The notes under the pieces: model-generated
Databases searched by the model: none
Told to the model about the DNA's origin: nothing
The model's input: only the letters and a program-made list of their open reading frames with translations
Origin: Roseomonas sp. HF4
GTDB taxonomy: Bacteria; Pseudomonadota; Alphaproteobacteria; Acetobacterales; Acetobacteraceae
NCBI RefSeq assembly: GCF_005222755.1
Contig: NZ_STGD01000001.1
Span: forward strand, 496,001-560,000
Reading direction: 5' to 3'
Length of the DNA stretch: 64,000 nucleotides
In this document: positions 51,679-60,218 of the stretch, piece by piece
How the letters are laid out: each line of letters starts with the position of its first letter
Position numbering within the stretch: the stretch's first letter is position 1
Program-made: the position numbers and the translations under genes

Positions 51679-52743
51679 TCAGACCTCCTGGTCCCAGTTG
51701 CGGCCCGGCGTCTGGCCCGCGGCGCGGATGGCGGCGAAATAGGCGCGCAGCACCTCGGGCGCCGCCGGGCCGGAGCTGTCCACCCAGGTCTTGGCGATGT
51801 TGGGCAGGCCGGAGATCCAGCGCGCGCGCTCGGCCGCCGGCAGGGTCGAGACGACGGCGCCCTTGGCCACCATCTCGCGCTCCGCCGAGGCGATGCGCTG
51901 CGAGACGTCCTCGACGTGCTTCTGCGTCGTGGTCTTGCCGGCCGTGACCATGGCCTGGCGCACCGCCTCCGGCCACCGGGCGTAACGCTGCCGGTTGGCG
52001 GCGATGCCGCCCACGTACATCGCGCCGATGTCCACCTTGGTGATGTACTTCGCGATCTCATAGAGCCGCGTCGGCAGGATGCCCACGAAGAAGGACAGCG
52101 CACCCTCGATCACGCCGGTCTGGGTGTCGGTGTAGTAGGTGGTCAGCGCGCCATCGACGGGCGTCGCACCCGTGCCCTGCAGCCAGTTCGCGCTGGTGCC
52201 GGGCGCCGCGATCTTGCGGTTCCGCAGGTCGTCCACCGAGCGGATCGGGAAGGTGGTCCAGAGGTGGTAGCTGTCCGTGATGTAGGAGGTGAAGGGGACC
52301 ATGTTCAGCCCCTCCCAGTTCTGCCGGATGGCGGGCACCGTCTCGTTCATGCGCTCGAAGGCGTTGGCCACGACGCCGTGGTCGCCGGTCGCGAAGGGCG
52401 TGAAGTAGGTGACGTTCTGGAGCGGCATGGTGCTGCCTTCCCAGAGCGTGCCGACGTAGCCGATGTCGGTGATGTTGTCGCGCACCGCCTCCATCGTGTC
52501 CTGGAAGCGATAGAGCGTGCCGCCATAGGCTTCCCGCCAGTTGATGCGGTGCGTGTTGCCGTTGTCGCGCAGCAGCTTGTCGACCTCCGGCTGGAACACG
52601 TTCTTCATCATCGCCACCCAGAACACCGCGACCGGGTGGCTGGAGGCGATGGTGATGTTGAGCGTGGACTGCGCCTGCGCGTGGACGGATACCAGCGGCA
52701 GCGCGGACGCACCCGCGATCAGGCTGCGGCGTTGGATGGTCAT
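51679..52743 (-). CDS. dctP: TRAP transporter periplasmic binding protein (DctP type)
   Basis: The 354-residue protein has an RR-type signal (MTIQRRSLIAGASALPLVSVHAQA, in part) and the TRAP-P core. The helix-strand YGGTLYRFQDTMEAVRDNITDIGYVG is followed by the ligand-carboxylate region RSVDDLRNRKIAAPGTSANWL and by TQTGVIEGALSFF. It delivers a solute to DctQM from the periplasm. It lies 26 bp after the molybdenum-hydroxylase large subunit on the same strand, which suggests that the imported compound is the hydroxylase substrate. Confidence 0.92.
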   Translation of the reverse strand: MTIQRRSLIAGASALPLVSVHAQAQSTLNITIASSHPVAVFWVAMMKNVFQPEVDKLLRDNGNTHRINWREAYGGTLYRFQDTMEAVRDNITDIGYVGTLWEGSTMPLQNVTYFTPFATGDHGVVANAFERMNETVPAIRQNWEGLNMVPFTSYITDSYHLWTTFPIRSVDDLRNRKIAAPGTSANWLQGTGATPVDGALTTYYTDTQTGVIEGALSFFVGILPTRLYEIAKYITKVDIGAMYVGGIAANRQRYARWPEAVRQAMVTAGKTTTQKHVEDVSQRIASAEREMVAKGAVVSTLPAAERARWISGLPNIAKTWVDSSGPAAPEVLRAYFAAIRAAGQTPGRNWDQEV

Positions 52744-52769
52744 GTTTGTCGTTCCTCCCAGGGTTCGCG

Positions 52770-55166
52770 TCAGATTGTGCCGAGCGCGCGCAGGATGCGG
52801 GCCGGGGTGAAGGGCATTTCCGTCACGACGGCACCGAGCGGCCGCAGCGCGTCGTTGATCGCGTTCATCAGCGCGCCGGGCGCGCCGGCCGTGCCCGCCT
52901 CCCCCGCGCCCTTGGCGCCGAGCAGGCTTTCCTTCGTCGGCGTCTCGACATGGCCGACATGGATGTCCGGCATCTCGGCCGACATCGGCACCAGGTAGTC
53001 CGCCATGGTGGTGGTCAGCAGGTTGCCCTGGTCGTCGTAGACGCAGTGCTCGTACAGCGCGCCGCCCAGGCCCTGCACGATGCCGCCGCGCACCTGTTCG
53101 TCCACCAGCAGCGGGTTGATGACGCGCCCGCAATCCTCGACGCACCAGTGCTCCAGCACCCGCACCATGCCGGTCGCGGTGTCGACCTCGACCCAGCAGG
53201 CCTGGATGCCGTTGGTGAAGGCGAAGGGATAGTCCTTGGTGATGAAGTGCCGCGTCTGGACGAATTCGCGGGCGATGTCCTTGGGCAGCGTGTCGCCGCG
53301 GAAATAGACGATGCGCCCGATCTCGCCGAGGCTGATGCGCGGCGTGCCGGTCGCGCGGTCCACCACCTCGCCCATCACGATGTCGAGGCTGGCCGGTGCG
53401 GCCTGCAGCATGGTGCCGGCGACGCTCAGGATCTGCTCCTTCAGCGCGATCGCCGATTGCAGCGCGGCCTCGCCGCCGATTCCCGCGCCGCGGCAGGCCC
53501 AGGTGCCGCCGCCATAGGGGGTGTTCTGCGTGTCGCCCGTCACGACGCGCACCTTGCCGACCGGCACGCCGACGCCATGCGCCACGATCTGCGCGAGGAT
53601 CGCCTCCGTCCCCTGCCCCTGCTCCGTAACGCCGGAGGCCACCACCACCGACCCGTCCGGATCCATCCGCACCGTGGCACCATCCTGCGCCGAGATGCGC
53701 GCGCCGCCGATGCCGTACATGAAGGGGGACGGGTTGGTCAGCTCGATGAAGGCCGCGATGCCGAGGCCGCGATATACGCCGCGCCTGCGCTGTGCCTCCT
53801 GGTCGGCGCGGATGCGCGCGACCGGCACCATCTCGAGCAGCCTGTCCAGCGACGCATGGTGCGACAGCCCCTCGAACTTCATCCCGGCCGGGGAGGTGAA
53901 GGGATAGGCGTCGTCGCGCACCAGGTTCCGCCGGCGCAGATCGACCGGGTCCATGCCGATCGCCTGCGCGGCCATATCGACCAGCCCTTCCGTCACCGCC
54001 GTCGCGATCGGATGCCCGACCGCGCGGTACTGGCAGGTCGGCACCTTGTTCTGCAGCACCACGGTCGTCGTGCAGCGATAGGCCGCGAAATCGTAGGGCC
54101 CGCCGCAGAGGTTCACCACCTGGTTCCCCTCCACCGCGCTGGTGCGCGGATAGACCGAATAGGGCCCGATCCCGGTCAGGTCGTCGATGTCGAAGCCGAG
54201 GATCCTGCCATCCGCATCCACCGCGATCCGGCCCTTGATGCGGTGGTCGCGCGCATGGATATCGCTGGCGAAGCTCTCGAAGCGGTCGGCCACGAACTTC
54301 ACCGGCCGGCCCAGGATGCGCGACATGGCGGCGACGGCCACCTCGTCCGGATAGACATGCACCTTGATGCCGAAGGACCCGCCGACATCCTTGCAGATGA
54401 CGCGGACACGGCCTTCCTCCATCCGCAATTGCTGCGCGAAGACGCCCTGCATCATGTGCGGCGCCTGCGTCGAGTGGTGGACCGTGAGCGTGTCGTCGGC
54501 GCGGTTATAGTCCGCGATGATCGAGCGCGGCTCCAGCGTCACGCCGGTGTGGCGCGCGGTGACGAAGGTCGCCTCCACCACCTTGTGGGCGGCGGCGAAG
54601 GCGGCATCGACATCGCCCTGCAGGGCCGTGCGCTGGAACACCAGGTTGTCGCCGAGCTCGGGGTGGATCACCACCGCGCCCGGCGCCAGCGCCGTCTCCA
54701 TGTCGAGCTGCGCGGGCAGCGGCTCGAATTCCGCCTCCAGTGCCGCCACGCCGTCCTCGGCGGCCGCGCGGCTGTCGGCGACCACCGCGACCAGCGGCTC
54801 CCCCTGCCAGGTCGCGCGATCGAGCGGCAGCGGGTATTGCGGCGCCGACTTCATGCCCTTGAGATGCGCCAGCACCGCGACCCAGGGATCGCACACCTTG
54901 GCGAGGTCGGCGCCGGTGAAGACGCGCACCACGCCCGGCACGCGCAGCGCCGCCTTCGCATCCATAGACACGATCCGCGCATGCGCGTGCGGGCTGCGCA
55001 GGAAGGCCGCGTGCAGCATGCGCGGCAGCACCACGTCGTCGGTGTAGGTCGCGCGCCCCTGCACCAGCTTCGGCACGTTCGGCCGCGGCACGGACCGGCC
55101 GATGTAGGAATTCGGCAGGTCCTCCCGCGACAGGCCGATGCTGCCGGGCGTCGGGATCTCGTTCAT
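52770..55166 (-). CDS. molybdopterin-binding large subunit, xanthine dehydrogenase/CO dehydrogenase family
   Basis: The 798-residue subunit has the family motifs VQGRATYTDD, AHARIVSMD, TQAPHMM, then VICKDVGGSFGIKVHVYPDE and the cofactor-pocket QYRAVGHPIA. GVTEQGQGTEAILAQIV is followed near the C-terminus by LLGAKGAGEAGT, in which the catalytic Glu attacks the Mo-bound hydroxyl. The QYRAVGHP loop lacks the CoxL-type AYRCSFR, so it is not a CO dehydrogenase; an aromatic or heterocyclic hydroxylase is likelier. It overlaps the 2Fe-2S subunit (ATGA). No XdhC-type maturation gene is near. Confidence 0.93.
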   Translation of the reverse strand: MNEIPTPGSIGLSREDLPNSYIGRSVPRPNVPKLVQGRATYTDDVVLPRMLHAAFLRSPHAHARIVSMDAKAALRVPGVVRVFTGADLAKVCDPWVAVLAHLKGMKSAPQYPLPLDRATWQGEPLVAVVADSRAAAEDGVAALEAEFEPLPAQLDMETALAPGAVVIHPELGDNLVFQRTALQGDVDAAFAAAHKVVEATFVTARHTGVTLEPRSIIADYNRADDTLTVHHSTQAPHMMQGVFAQQLRMEEGRVRVICKDVGGSFGIKVHVYPDEVAVAAMSRILGRPVKFVADRFESFASDIHARDHRIKGRIAVDADGRILGFDIDDLTGIGPYSVYPRTSAVEGNQVVNLCGGPYDFAAYRCTTTVVLQNKVPTCQYRAVGHPIATAVTEGLVDMAAQAIGMDPVDLRRRNLVRDDAYPFTSPAGMKFEGLSHHASLDRLLEMVPVARIRADQEAQRRRGVYRGLGIAAFIELTNPSPFMYGIGGARISAQDGATVRMDPDGSVVVASGVTEQGQGTEAILAQIVAHGVGVPVGKVRVVTGDTQNTPYGGGTWACRGAGIGGEAALQSAIALKEQILSVAGTMLQAAPASLDIVMGEVVDRATGTPRISLGEIGRIVYFRGDTLPKDIAREFVQTRHFITKDYPFAFTNGIQACWVEVDTATGMVRVLEHWCVEDCGRVINPLLVDEQVRGGIVQGLGGALYEHCVYDDQGNLLTTTMADYLVPMSAEMPDIHVGHVETPTKESLLGAKGAGEAGTAGAPGALMNAINDALRPLGAVVTEMPFTPARILRALGTI

Positions 55167-55645
55167 CGCGTGCCCTCCCGCGCCTTCAGCGTGCCTTCGA
55201 CCGCGTCCACGATGGACTGGTATCCGGTGCAGCGGCAGTAGTTGCCCGACAGGTGCTCCCGGATCTCCGCCCGCGTCGCCCCCGGATGGTGCCGCAGGAT
55301 GTCGGCCGCCGCCATCACCATCCCCGGGGAGCAGAAGCCGCATTGCGCCGCGTTGCGGGCGACGAAGGCGTCCTGCAGGTCCGCCACCTCCCCGCTGTCG
55401 GTCAGGCCTTCGATGGTCGTGACCTCGGCGCCGTCGAGCGCCGCGGCCAGCACCAGGCAGCCGCGGACGATCTCGCCATCGACACGCACCGTGCAGGCGC
55501 CGCAAACGCCATGCTCGCAGCCCGCATGCGATCCCGTCAGGCCGAGGTCGAGGCGGAGGAAGTCGATCAAATGTCGCCGCGCCTCGACGCTGCGCGTCAC
55601 GCGTTCCCCGTTCACGGTCAGGGTGATCTCCACGCGCGCGCTCAT
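55163..55645 (-). CDS. 2Fe-2S small subunit of molybdenum hydroxylase
   Basis: The 160-residue protein has the N-terminal ferredoxin-like domain with CEHGVCGACTVRVDG and a further Cys in GCLVLA (first cluster). The C-terminal helical domain has CGFCSPGM and NYCRCTGYQSIV (second cluster). It passes electrons from Mo to FAD. It overlaps both neighbours by 4 bp (ATGA), fixing a balanced L-S-M stoichiometry. Confidence 0.95.
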   Translation of the reverse strand: MSARVEITLTVNGERVTRSVEARRHLIDFLRLDLGLTGSHAGCEHGVCGACTVRVDGEIVRGCLVLAAALDGAEVTTIEGLTDSGEVADLQDAFVARNAAQCGFCSPGMVMAAADILRHHPGATRAEIREHLSGNYCRCTGYQSIVDAVEGTLKAREGTR

Positions 55646-56514
55646 GCCGCGGCCTCCGTTTCGGGCTGGAACCCGGCCAGGACGCGCTGCACCAGCACGC
55701 GCGCCAGGTGCCGCTTCATCTCGGGCGGGCCATGCATGTCGGCCGGCGGGTCGAGGTCCTGCGCCAGCGAAGCCTGCGCGGCGGCGACCGCTGCGCCGTC
55801 CAGCACGCGCCCTTGCAGCGCGGCGCCCGCGCGCGCCGCCAGCACGGGCCCGGCGCCGACGCCGAAGAACACGAGCCGCGCCGCGCCCACGCGCGCCCCG
55901 TCCATCTCCAGCGAGGCGGCGAGCCCCGCCATGGCGTAGTCGCCGGACCGTCGCGCCACCTCGCGGATGGCGCTCCGCGTCGCCTGCGTCGCGACCGGCA
56001 CCTCCACCGCGGCGATGATCTCGCCGGGCTCCAGCGCCGTCTCCAGCAATCCGGTGAAGAACGCCGCCGCCGGAATGCGCCGCCCGCCCGCGGCCGAGGC
56101 GGTCACGATGGTCGCGCCGAGCGCCACGACGCAGGCCGGCAATTCCGCCGCCGGATCCGCATAGGCGAGGCTGCCGCCGATCGTGCCGCGGTTGCGGATG
56201 GCCGGATGCGCGATCAGCGGCGCGGCCTCGGCCAGCAGGGGCGCATGCGCCGCGACCAGGCCGTCCCGCGCGAGCTCCGCATGGCGTGTCAGCGCGCCGA
56301 TCCGCAGCACGCCGCCCTGCAGCTCCACGCCCCGCAGCGCCGCGATGCGCGTGATGTCCACGAGCAGCTTCGGGTCCGACAGGCGGAAGGCCAGCGTCGC
56401 GAGCAGCGTCTGCCCGCCGGCCAGCACCTGCGCGGCCGCGCCGTGCTCCGCCTGAATGCGCCAGAGATCGTCGAGGCTGTCCGCCCGCACGTATCCAATC
56501 GCCGGCCACTTCAT
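55642..56514 (-). CDS. FAD-binding medium subunit of molybdenum hydroxylase
   Basis: ATG 56514 (MKWPAIGYV) follows an AAGGGAGA ribosome site. The 290-residue protein has the FAD-binding AGGQTLLATL and NRGTIGGSLAYADPAAELPAC, plus the C-terminal Ala-rich domain. It takes electrons from the 2Fe-2S subunit and hands them to the final acceptor. It is first in the operon (order M-S-L, then TRAP transporter) and diverges from the TetR gene, whose candidate operator lies in the gap. Confidence 0.93.
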   Translation of the reverse strand: MKWPAIGYVRADSLDDLWRIQAEHGAAAQVLAGGQTLLATLAFRLSDPKLLVDITRIAALRGVELQGGVLRIGALTRHAELARDGLVAAHAPLLAEAAPLIAHPAIRNRGTIGGSLAYADPAAELPACVVALGATIVTASAAGGRRIPAAAFFTGLLETALEPGEIIAAVEVPVATQATRSAIREVARRSGDYAMAGLAASLEMDGARVGAARLVFFGVGAGPVLAARAGAALQGRVLDGAAVAAAQASLAQDLDPPADMHGPPEMKRHLARVLVQRVLAGFQPETEAAA

Positions 56515-56559
56515 CCGGAACGTCTCCCTTGCGACGCCCTTGCCGGGGCCGCCAGTTGT

Positions 56560-56573
56560 TGATCGTTTGATCA
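56560..56573. promoter_or_regulatory. candidate TetR operator palindrome
   Basis: The inverted repeat TGATC-GTTT-GATCA is in the 98-bp gap between the divergent FAD-subunit and TetR genes. TetR-family dimers typically bind such short palindromes near their own promoter. It is 40 bp before the regulator start and 46 bp before the hydroxylase operon start, so one site could control both. Confidence 0.5.
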
Positions 56574-56612
56574 CCTAAGGCCATGATCGTGTCAAGCAGG
56601 AGGACCGGAGGC

Positions 56613-57215
56613 ATGCCCGCCCTGGACGGAACCGTCGTCCCACGGCGCCGCCGCCTGGAGCCCGAGGCGCGGCGCGAACAGATCCTGGCGGCCGCCGTCG
56701 CCTGGTTCGCCGAGGTCGGCTTCGCCGGCACAACGCGCGACCTCGCGCGCCGGGCGGGCGTCACGCAGGCGCTGCTCTACAAGTATTTCGCGAGCAAGGC
56801 CGAACTGACGGAGGCGGTGTTCGAGCGCGTCTACCTCGGCCGGCTCGACCCCCGCTGGCTGGACGAATTGCGCGACCGCCGCATGCCCCTCCATGCGCGC
56901 CTCTGCCGCTTCTACCGCCAGTACACGGCGGCGATCTTCACCTACGAATGGATGCGGATCTTCATGTGGGCGGGCCTCGCGGGGGATGCGCTGAACCGCC
57001 GCTACCTCGGCCATGTGGGCGAGCGGCTGCTGGCGCCGATGGGCCAGGAGATCGCCGCCGCGACCGGCCATGCGCCGGGGATGGAGGACCTCTGGAACCT
57101 GCATGGCGGCATCGTCTACATCGGCATCCGCCGCTTCATCTATCGGCTGCCGACGCCCGAGGATCCGGGCCCGGCGATCGACGCCGCCGTCGCGCGCTTC
57201 CTGCGCGCGCCATGA
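56613..57215 (+). CDS. TetR/AcrR-family transcriptional regulator
   Basis: ATG 56613 (MPALDGTVV) has AGGAGG nine bases upstream; ATG 56583 is an alternative with no such site. The 200-residue protein has an N-terminal helix-turn-helix: RREQILAAAVAWFAEVGFAGTTRDLARRAGVTQALLYKYF in parts, with KAELTEAVF after it. The C-terminal domain is the ligand-binding dimerisation region. It probably represses the divergent molybdenum hydroxylase and TRAP operon until a small-molecule inducer binds. Its last codons (RFLRAP) and the stop are duplicated downstream as a 29-bp tandem repeat. Confidence 0.9.
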   Translation: MPALDGTVVPRRRRLEPEARREQILAAAVAWFAEVGFAGTTRDLARRAGVTQALLYKYFASKAELTEAVFERVYLGRLDPRWLDELRDRRMPLHARLCRFYRQYTAAIFTYEWMRIFMWAGLAGDALNRRYLGHVGERLLAPMGQEIAAATGHAPGMEDLWNLHGGIVYIGIRRFIYRLPTPEDPGPAIDAAVARFLRAP

Positions 57216-57310
57216 TCGACATGCGCTTCCTGCGCGCGCCCTGATCAACATGCGCGTCCTGCGCGCGCCCCGAATGTGCGCGCGATTCCTCCGCGCCCCT
57301 TGATTTCGGG
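57194..57310 (+). repeat. 29-bp tandem repeat at the end of the TetR gene
   Basis: Units at 57194-57222 and 57223-57251 differ at only 2 of 29 positions. A third (57252-57280) keeps the first half and a fourth (57282-57310) is more decayed. The core is GCGCTTCCTGCGCGCGCC followed by a TGATC-containing block. The first copy encodes the last residues and stop of the TetR protein. There are no spacers and no regular length pattern beyond tandem duplication, so it is not a CRISPR array. Confidence 0.8.
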
Positions 57311-57348
57311 CAAGCCGCGGGCGCGCCACCTGCGGCATCCTTGGCGCC

Positions 57349-59637
57349 ATGCGCCGCTACCTCCTGCTCGCGTGGGTGATCCTCGGCCTCCTGGCCGGTG
57401 TCGCCGCGACGTTGCTCGGCCACCCGGAGGCCGCGCCCTGGCTCTGGTCCGCCGCCGCGCTGCCGGTCGCGGCGCATGTTGGCCTCGGCCTCGTGCGCTC
57501 GCTGATGGGCGGGCGGCTCGGGGTCGATGCCGTCGCGCTGTTCGCCATTCTCGGCGCCGTCGCGCTGGAGGAGACCGCCGCCGCCGCCGTCATCGCCCTG
57601 ATGGTCGCGGGCGGGGAGGCGCTCGAGGCCTGGGCCGAGGGCCGCGCCACCCGCGCGCTGACCGACCTCATCGCCCGCGCGCCGCGCCGCGCAGCGCGGC
57701 TCGAGGACGGCACCGTCGCCGAGATCGACGTCGCCGAGATCCGCCCCGGCGACCTGCTGCTGGTGCGCGCCGGCGAGACCGTGCCCGCCGACGGCACGCT
57801 CGAGGATGACGGCGCGACGCTCGACGAAAGCGCGCTGACCGGGGAGCCGCTGCCGAACGCCTTCCATCGCGGCGACGCGCTGCGCAGCGGCGGCGTCAAT
57901 GCCGGCGCCGCCTTCCGCCTGCGTGCCGTACGCGATGCGGGCGCCAGCACCTACGCCGCGATCATCCGCCTGGCGCAGGACGCCGCCGCCTCGCGCGCGC
58001 CGCTCGCGCGCCTGGCCGACCAATGGGCCGTCGGCTTCATCACCTTCACGGCGCTGCTGGCGGGCGGCGCCTGGCTGGCCACGGGCGACCCGGTGCGCGC
58101 ACTGGCCGTTCTCGTCGTCGCCACCCCCTGCCCGCTCATCCTCGCCGCGCCGGTCGCACTGGTCGCCGGGATCGGGCGCGCCGCGCGGCGCGGCATCGTC
58201 ATCAAGGGCGGCGGCGCGCTCGAGCGCCTCGCGCGCATCCGCACCGTGCTGTTCGACAAGACCGGCACGCTGACGCCAGGTCGCCCGCGGCTCGCAGCGA
58301 TCGACGCCGACCCGCTGCTGGGGCGGGAGGAGGCGCTGCGCCTCGCCGCCGCGCTCGCCCAGGGCTCGACGCATCCGGCCTCGGCCGCGCTGGTCGCGGC
58401 GGCCGGGCGGCGCGGCCTGGCCCTGCCCGTGCCGGAGACGGTCGCCGAGGTCGCGGGGGGCGGCGTCAGCGGCATGGTCGAGGGCCGCGCGGTCATGCTC
58501 GGCGCCGAGGGCTTCCTGCACGCCGCCGGCATCGATCCGAGCAACGGCTTCGCCCTGACGGCGGAGGTGGTCGCTGCGGCAGGCTCCATCGCCTGGCTCG
58601 CGGTCGACGGGCGCGTGGCGGCGGCCTTCATGCTGGCGGACGGCGTACGGCGGGAAGCGCCGCGCGCGGTGCGGCGCCTGCGTGCGCTCGGCGTGCGGCG
58701 CATCGTGCTGGTCACGGGGGACCGCGCCGCGGCCGCCGCGCCGCTCGGCCGCGCGCTCCGCCTCGACGAGGTGTTCGCGAACCAGTCCCCGGCCGACAAG
58801 ATCGCGCGCGTGCGGAGCGAGGCCGCGAAGGCCCCCACCGCCATGGTCGGCGACGGCGTGAACGACGCGCCCGCGCTGGCCGCGGCCGATGTCGGCATCG
58901 CCATGGGCGCCGCCGGCACCGCCGCGGCGGCCGAGGCCGGCGACGTCGTGCTGCTGGTCGACCGCGTGGACCGCACGGCGGAGGCGATCGCCATCGCGCG
59001 GCGGTCCCGCCAGGTCGCGCTGCGCGCCATCGGCCTCGGCATGGGCATGTCGGGCATCGCCATGACGGTCGCGGCGGGCGGCTGGCTCACGCCGCTCGCC
59101 GGCGCGCTGGTGCAGGAGGTGATCGACGTCTTCGCCATCCTCTATGCGCTGACCGCGCTCCGCCCCGGCCCCGACGAACACGCCCAGGACGGCCTGCCGG
59201 CCGAGGCCGGGCTCGCGGAACGGCACGACGAGCATGCAGGGCTGCGCCAGCTCGCCGATGAGCTGCGCGGCATCGGCGAGGCGATCGGCGCGACGCCCGA
59301 GGTCGTGCCCGAGCTCGCCGCCGTCGAGGCGCGGCTACGCGACGAATTGCTGCCGCACCAGCGGGCGGAGGAGCGCGCGCTCTATCCCGCGGCGGCCGAG
59401 CGGCTCGGCGGCCAGGACCCGATGGCACCGCTGATCCGCATGCATGCCGAGATCGAGGGGCTGGCCGAGCGCGTCGGCACGCTGCTGCGCCTGGCGCAGC
59501 GTGACGAACGCTGGACCACGACCGCACCCGAGCTGCGCCGCACGATCTTCGCGCTGGAGGCGCTGCTGCGCCTGCACCTGGCAGTGGAGGAGGAGATGCT
59601 GGCCGACCTGCAAGGGCCGGAGCGTAGGGGAGCCTGA
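57349..59637 (+). CDS. P1B-5-type heavy-metal ATPase with C-terminal hemerythrin domain (Nia-like)
   Basis: The 762-residue protein has about six to eight membrane helices. TGEP is at 164-167, the transmembrane metal motif TPCP at 259-262, and the phosphorylation Asp303 is in DKTGTLT. STHPAS is around 343, and the hinge GDGVND is at 501-506. The TPC motif defines subgroup P1B-5, and such pumps often carry a hemerythrin-like domain. Residues about 625-755 here have the His/Glu pattern (ERHDEHAGL, LLPHQRAEERALYP, IRMHAEIEGL, LHLAVEEEML). The Nia protein of Sinorhizobium meliloti, which exports Ni2+/Fe2+, has this architecture. There is no N-terminal metal-binding domain. Confidence 0.92.
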   Translation: MRRYLLLAWVILGLLAGVAATLLGHPEAAPWLWSAAALPVAAHVGLGLVRSLMGGRLGVDAVALFAILGAVALEETAAAAVIALMVAGGEALEAWAEGRATRALTDLIARAPRRAARLEDGTVAEIDVAEIRPGDLLLVRAGETVPADGTLEDDGATLDESALTGEPLPNAFHRGDALRSGGVNAGAAFRLRAVRDAGASTYAAIIRLAQDAAASRAPLARLADQWAVGFITFTALLAGGAWLATGDPVRALAVLVVATPCPLILAAPVALVAGIGRAARRGIVIKGGGALERLARIRTVLFDKTGTLTPGRPRLAAIDADPLLGREEALRLAAALAQGSTHPASAALVAAAGRRGLALPVPETVAEVAGGGVSGMVEGRAVMLGAEGFLHAAGIDPSNGFALTAEVVAAAGSIAWLAVDGRVAAAFMLADGVRREAPRAVRRLRALGVRRIVLVTGDRAAAAAPLGRALRLDEVFANQSPADKIARVRSEAAKAPTAMVGDGVNDAPALAAADVGIAMGAAGTAAAAEAGDVVLLVDRVDRTAEAIAIARRSRQVALRAIGLGMGMSGIAMTVAAGGWLTPLAGALVQEVIDVFAILYALTALRPGPDEHAQDGLPAEAGLAERHDEHAGLRQLADELRGIGEAIGATPEVVPELAAVEARLRDELLPHQRAEERALYPAAAERLGGQDPMAPLIRMHAEIEGLAERVGTLLRLAQRDERWTTTAPELRRTIFALEALLRLHLAVEEEMLADLQGPERRGA

Positions 59638-59690
59638 GCCGACATGCCGGCCGGCGCGTGTCTCGACGCGGCGCGCCCCGGTTCCTCCGC

Positions 59691-59725
59691 GGCTTCGATC
59701 TTCGGCGGATCCGCCCGTCGAAGCC
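59691..59725. terminator. strong hairpin between the ATPase and Lin0512 genes
   Basis: Perfect 8-bp arms GGCTTCGA and TCGAAGCC enclose a second palindrome, GGCGGATCCGCC. It lies in the 226-bp gap between convergent genes and has no T-tract on either side. It may be a bidirectional terminator of non-classical type or an RNA end-protecting hairpin. It is unrelated in sequence to the three-hairpin repeats. Confidence 0.5.
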
Positions 59726-59863
59726 GACGATCCCGGTCCGCGCGCGGGCCGCGCCGGCACCAGGCCACGCTGCCGCGCGCCGGTTCAGGGGGGCATGCGC
59801 CCTGGCGTCGCCGCCGGTCCGGGTGGTGTTCCGGAATGACGGAGCAGGATCAGGCGGAACGGT

Positions 59864-60205
59864 TCACGGCAGGTCGAAGCGGACCGCGATCGCGGCGGAG
59901 GCGATCACGGCAAGGTCGTGGCTGCCCTCCGCCGGCACATCCAGGCCGCCCTTGACCGCCTTGGCCGTCACGACCCCGTAGGGCAGGGATGCGCGGACCG
60001 CTTCGATATCCACCTGTTCGGGCCGCTGCACGCCGATGATGACCTCCACCTGCATGGCGCCGATGTCGAGGCCGAGCGTGCGGATGAACGCCAGGGAGGA
60101 ATGGTGCAGGGCATCCTGCACCGCGCGCAGCGCCGCCTTGGTGTAGTCCCCGCCGTGCAGGTCGTTGCCGGTGCCCATTTCCAGGATGATGCGCTTCAAG
60201 GCCAT
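59864..60205 (-). CDS. Lin0512-family protein, copy 1
   Basis: The 113-residue protein reads LKRIILEMGTGNDLHGGDYTKAALRAVQDALHHSSLAF, then MQVEVIIGVQRPEQVDIEAVRASLPYGVVTAKAVKGGLDV, which is the conserved Lin0512 pattern. The function of the family is not known to me. It has no signal or membrane segment. It is 13 bp from its paralogue upstream on the same strand, and a shared origin is plain: about half of the residues match in order. The two may form a hetero-oligomer. Confidence 0.85.
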   Translation of the reverse strand: MALKRIILEMGTGNDLHGGDYTKAALRAVQDALHHSSLAFIRTLGLDIGAMQVEVIIGVQRPEQVDIEAVRASLPYGVVTAKAVKGGLDVPAEGSHDLAVIASAAIAVRFDLP

Positions 60206-60218
60206 GGTCCGGGGCGTC

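Noticed and set aside
57194-57310. Possible CRISPR-like array
   Set aside because: Repeats are directly adjacent with no spacers, decay in one direction and overlap the end of a gene.
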